Part shown: positions 4,958-7,562 of the stretch, piece by piece | Numbering within the stretch: the stretch's first letter is position 1 | How the letters are laid out: the number at the start of each line of letters is the position of its first letter | Assembly: GCA_002789635.1 (NCBI GenBank) | Contig: PFTQ01000006.1 | Location: 1-7,562, forward strand | Length of the DNA stretch: 7,562 nucleotides | Reading direction: 5' to 3' | DNA from: Candidatus Aenigmarchaeota archaeon CG_4_9_14_3_um_filter_37_18 | GTDB lineage: Archaea > Aenigmatarchaeota > Aenigmatarchaeia > CG10238-14 | The notes under the pieces: generated by a model | The model's input: only the letters and a program-made list of their open reading frames with translations | Database searches by the model: none | What the model was told of the DNA's origin: nothing | Made by a program: the position numbers and the translations under genes

Positions 4958-4988
4958 GTTAACTGGATAAAAAAACAATTTTTTCCAT
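4958..4988 (-). other. 31-nt mini-intron in 23S (near E. coli 1780)
   Basis: The exon reads GACTGTTTAACAA, then a 31-base hairpin, then AAACATAGG. The fold is BHB: central TAAC (4994-4991) with GTTA (4963-4960); 5' bulge AAA (4990-4988); 3' bulge ACA (4959-4957); inner TGGA plus an A-run (4987-4979) with a T-run plus TCCA (4975-4964). Cutting after the second bulge base yields GACTGTTTAACAAAAACATAGG, nearly identical to the E. coli GACTGTTTATTAAAAACACAGC and equal in length to Haloarcula. The insertion is also bounded by the direct repeat TTAACAAA, so slippage origin or an unspliced expansion is a formal alternative. There is no coding capacity. Confidence 0.75.
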
Positions 4989-6193
4989 TTGTTAAACAGT
5001 CGCCTCCTCCTTGTTACTGCGACCTGGGATCCCGTGAAGGACCTCAGGCACCCCTTATACCAAAGATACAGGGCTATTGTTGCCTAATTCCTTGAACCGA
5101 GTTAACCTAGACGTCTTCTCCTTCTCAGAGAAGGGCATCTGTGTCGATTCTGAGTACGATCACGAAAAATCCTTTAAAAACCATTTTCATTGACTCTAGG
5201 AATCAGCAAAACTTCCCATAAGAGAAGCTCTTCTGTCTGCTTTTGGTTCTCTTCTTGATGAATCTCCCCAAATTTCGACAGCTGACTCGCGTTCGCCTAT
5301 CCCAAAGTGTCTGATTTTTACTTGTGTTGCCACGCGTATTTTCATGGTATCGGAATATTAACCGATTTCCCTTTCCCCAAAAACGGTTAGGAATTGAGTT
5401 AGGATCGACTTACTGCCAGATGATCAACATTGCTGGCAAACCCTTGCCCTTAAGACGGTCGGGGTTCAAACCCGACTTATGCTGCTACTCGCATCAGGAT
5501 TTTCATTCCTCAACGGTCCACAGGATTTCACAACCCTATTTCTACCCATTAAGGACGCCTTCCTACCACATTCTTTTCAGAGTCCAAGGTCTCGGTAATC
5601 AACTTAGTGTCTTCCATCTTCAGAACCTAAAACCTCGGTTGGTGAACTGTTACGTACTCTTTAAAGGATGGCTGTTTCTGAGCCTACCTCCCAACTGTCT
5701 GAGGTTTTGGATATCTTTCATCGTTTAGTTGATATTTAAACACCTTAACCCTGGTCGCGGTTTTTTCCGTCTCGGGACCCCGGCTTACCCGGGAACCCTC
5801 ACTTTTGGCCTTCTAAGGCGATAAGAGATTCGGAGTTTAACAGGAAAGCTGAGCCTTTCGACCCTTGACAATCCAATTGGTAGCTCTACCCTCTTATCTA
5901 CCTCAGGCCAGGCTGCACTAAGATGCATTTCGGAAGGAACCCGCTATTGTCTGTTTCGATTGGCTTTTCACCCCTAACCCCAGGTCACCCGAGAGATTGG
6001 TCCTCATCACCGGTAACGGTCCTCCATCCAACTTTCGCCAGACTTCAACCTGCCAAGGGTTAGATCAACAGACTTCGGGTCTTATCCCAGTGATTTATAG
6101 GCACTTATCATACCCTGAGCCACGCAAGCTACGCTCATATCGCTTTCGCTAAGGCTTTCACCTCACCACTGGAATAAACTCCCTGACCCATTC

Positions 6194-6421
6194 CTTTTGT
6201 TAGAGAAGGTTTTTCAACTTTATACTTTTAGATGGGTGTTTAAACCCCACTTTTTCGGAAAATATTTTACATTGGTTTTTTCCATGGATTGATATAAGAG
6301 AAAAATCACCATCTCCTAGTATAAAACCCACTAAATATGCAATCTCATTCGTAATTTCTGTCATTGTCACCATTAATATTATACAAAAAATATTGTATAA
6401 AGTTTTTCACCTTACTCTAAT
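6194..6421 (-). other. 228-nt BHB-like intron in 23S (near E. coli 572/573)
   Basis: Exon GTTTTGAA is interrupted before GAATGGGTCAGGGAG. The fold has central TTTG (6427-6424) with CAAA (6199-6196); 5' bulge AAA (6423-6421); 3' bulge AGG (6195-6193); inner TTAGAG (6420-6415) with CTCTAA (6205-6200), then AGGT with ACCT and AACTTTATAC with GTATAAAGTT, ten pairs. Splicing after the second bulge base gives GTTTTGAA-GAATGGGTCAGGGAG, the same length as E. coli TTTTGTATAATGGGTC and Haloarcula GUUUUGAAAAACGAGCC. The outer exon helix is weak, as in relaxed BHB sites. It contains a shrunken endonuclease ORF. Confidence 0.85.
6200..6373 (-). pseudogene. Collapsed LAGLIDADG homing endonuclease, 57 residues, one motif
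   Basis: An uninterrupted frame from ATG 6373 to TAA 6200 encodes 57 residues. It opens with the typical archaeal endonuclease start, including ITNEIAYLVGFILGDGDFS (residues 7-25, a clear LAGLIDADG motif with Asp21), and closes with FSEKVGFKHPSKSIKLKNLL, which resembles the usual C-terminal end of the family. The roughly 100 or more residues normally between these parts are missing. The simplest reading is an in-frame internal deletion that spared the intron ends, whose splice helices overlap both ends of the ORF. Endonuclease activity as a single-motif protein is unlikely but a homodimer cannot be excluded. As in the large intron, the stop codon lies in the 3' splice helix. Confidence 0.75.
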
Positions 6422-7010
6422 TTCAAAACGGATGTTGCAACATTGATTAACTTTCATGCCGCAACTGTCTATATCTGTTTGGCTTTAGGCTCTTCTCATC
6501 TCCCGTTAAGGATACTTTTCAGTTTTCCCTCGCGGTACTAAATTCACTATCGGACTTCGGTTATATTTAGGGTTGGATGTCAATGCCACCCAAATTCTCG
6601 ATCTATATTTAAAGACCGGTACTCAGGATACTTGGCATTTCCCTTCTTGCTTTACTCTACGGGACTATCACCCTCTTTGGTATCTCTTTCCAGAGAACTT
6701 TAAGCTAACAAGTTAGGGAAGGCCCAAGTCCTTTAACTCCACATCCTTACTGACTTTCATCAGAAGTTCGGTTTGCCCTATGCCGCTTTTAATCGCCTTT
6801 ACTAACGGCATCTCGTTTGATTTCTCTTCCTGCGGGTACTAAGATGCTTCAATTCCCCGCGTCAGACTTCCTTTCGGAATGCCCCGAGAGGCAGGATTTC
6901 CAATTGAGAGATGTTGAGATCAAAGGCTGCGTGCGCCTACCTCAACCTTTTCGCAGCTTACCACGTCCTTCATCTCTACCGAAACCTAACCATCCGCCAA
7001 ACAGAATCTT

Positions 7011-7038
7011 TGACCTAGATTTTTGCTGTTGGTAAACC
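7011..7038 (-). other. 5' half of the 23S processing stem with BHB
   Basis: Sense order: outer GGTTTACCAAC (7038-7028), central AGCA (7027-7024), bulge AAA (7023-7021), inner ATCTAGGTCA (7020-7011). With 2755-2782 this forms an 11-bp outer helix, a 4-bp central helix, two 3-nt bulges on opposite strands, and a 10-bp inner helix, all perfectly paired. This is the canonical archaeal rRNA processing motif and fixes the 5' end of the pre-23S at 7021. Confidence 0.85.
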
Positions 7039-7294
7039 TATGATAGAATCATAAACGTCTCCTTTCGTCATTGACTTTCTTCCCTTAACCCTTCGCAGCA
7101 TCTCAAAGAGTCGCATAATGTTTTTTTTGGCTCAAATGGTGTCCTTTCTCGTCATTTGAAATCAGAGAGACAGTTCGTATATCACAGCCAAAAGTAGTCA
7201 AAGGTACCAATGCTAACTTTGGGTTGACATAAAAGCACCTTGATTTACAAGAATAATATTGATAGATGAAGATATAAATAGATTGCTAGGAAAA
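7022..7294 (-). other. 23S leader and spacer, no gene seen
   Basis: About 270 bases between the 23S processing site and the stop codon of the next gene. The transcribed leader can fold a long hairpin at 7125-7193 (TTTTGGCT with AGCCAAAA enclosing TCAAATG with CATTTG) and a short one, TATGAT-TCT-ATCATA, just before the processing stem. I found no 16S 3' end, no tRNA and no protein-coding frame, so the 23S appears to be transcribed alone. Confidence 0.4.
7271..7279 (-). promoter_or_regulatory. Candidate 23S rRNA promoter (TATA box)
   Basis: The minus strand reads ATTTATATC, a fair archaeal TATA box, placed after the upstream gene ends and about 230 bases before the processed 23S start. Transcription would begin near 7245-7250. 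It is the only good candidate in the spacer, but the AT-rich context limits certainty. Confidence 0.35.
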
Positions 7295-7562
7295 CTAAAT
7301 TTGAACATCTGGTCTATAATTCACTTCAATTTTTCTTGCTCCGTATTTTAGATTAAATCTTATATGATCGCCAGTATAGATTAATGTCTGATTTACTGAG
7401 CCAAATTTCAATTCAAATCCTGGAGGCAACGAATTATTTCTTATGGAAATCCACCTATTCCATCCATCCACCCATCCAAATCAAATAATTTTAAATAATG
7501 GGCTCCTAAAATGTCGACTACTTCAAAACCAGACGGAGTTTCTCGAAAAAAAGGATAGTTAT
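7295..7562 (-). pseudogene. 3' end of an unrecognised gene, apparently frameshifted
   Basis: The last 61 codons run from 7480 to the TAG at 7295 and look protein-like (NNSLPPGFELKFGSVNQTLI, later KIEVNYRPDVQI): hydrophilic, probably beta-rich. Immediately upstream this frame meets TGA at 7481-7483. The neighbouring frame is open from the window edge to a stop at 7441 and also looks protein-like (FFRETPSGFEVVDILGAHYL). The two overlap across a CCAT-type tetranucleotide repeat at 7460-7477, so one gene with a repeat-slippage frameshift is the simplest explanation. The family is not recognised and the 5' end is outside the window. The gene ends about 16 bases before the 23S promoter candidate. 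Confidence 0.45.
7460..7477. repeat. Short CCAT-type tetranucleotide repeat inside a gene
   Basis: The + strand reads CCATCCATCCACCCATCC, four and a half units with one variant. On the coding minus strand it is a GGAT-type repeat in the zone where the two open frames of the edge gene exchange. Loss or gain of one unit changes frame. Confidence 0.5.

Noticed and set aside
5324..5728. 134-codon plus-strand frame
   Set aside because: Antisense to 23S domains II-III; typical spurious rRNA ORF.
6817..7035. 72-codon plus-strand frame
   Set aside because: Antisense to 23S domain I and the processing stem.
7022..7250. 16S 3' end or tRNA upstream of 23S
   Set aside because: No anti-Shine-Dalgarno tail, no 16S landmarks and no tRNA cloverleaf could be found.

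Overview
The window looks like a piece of an AT-rich archaeal genome, most likely a small-genome DPANN-type archaeon (Woesearchaeota/Pacearchaeota-like is my guess; the phylum is not proven). The evidence is: a 23S rRNA that follows the Haloarcula pattern rather than the bacterial one; a textbook bulge-helix-bulge (BHB) motif in the 23S processing stem; further BHB-like splice sites inside the 23S; TATA-type promoters; strong Shine-Dalgarno sites; T-run terminators; and a 23S gene with no 16S, 5S or tRNA beside it.

Left part (1-2290, + strand) is a compact peroxide/iron-stress operon: a PerR/Fur-type regulator, a nitroreductase-family flavoprotein, a bacterial-type 2-Cys peroxiredoxin (AhpC), an unrecognised 49-residue small protein, and a four-helix di-iron ferritin-like protein. 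Genes overlap or are 5-21 bases apart. A perfect 7-1-7 Fur-family operator sits between the TATA box and the first start codon, so the regulator probably controls its own operon. The likely logic is that peroxide inactivates the repressor, AhpC destroys peroxide, the ferritin removes iron that would drive Fenton chemistry, and the flavoprotein handles electrons or quinones/nitro compounds (role inferred). A second gene may diverge leftward from position 4.

Middle (2289-2766) holds decayed DNA: an alpha/beta-hydrolase N-terminal remnant on the minus strand, and a GC-richer ~90-base island between two T7 tracts downstream of the 23S.

Right part (2767-7021, minus strand) is a complete 23S rRNA gene interrupted four times: a 228-nt intron with a collapsed homing-endonuclease ORF (near E. 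coli 572), a 31-nt mini-intron (near 1780), a 910-nt intron with an intact LAGLIDADG homing endonuclease (helix 84, near 2310), and a structured 161-nt insertion in the peptidyl-transferase loop (near 2449/2450) that may be two nested introns. The pre-23S is 4255 nt; removing all four leaves 2925 nt, close to the ~2920 nt of Haloarcula 23S. For each insertion, the BHB-predicted joint restores the local length of the reference rRNA. The mature sequence also carries several substitutions at peptidyl-transferase and sarcin-ricin positions that are normally invariant.

Right edge (7022-7562) holds the 23S leader and promoter and the 3' end of an unrecognised, apparently frameshifted minus-strand gene. 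All rRNA comparisons were made from memory of the E. coli and Haloarcula marismortui sequences, so the coordinates of introns and numbered positions need an alignment.
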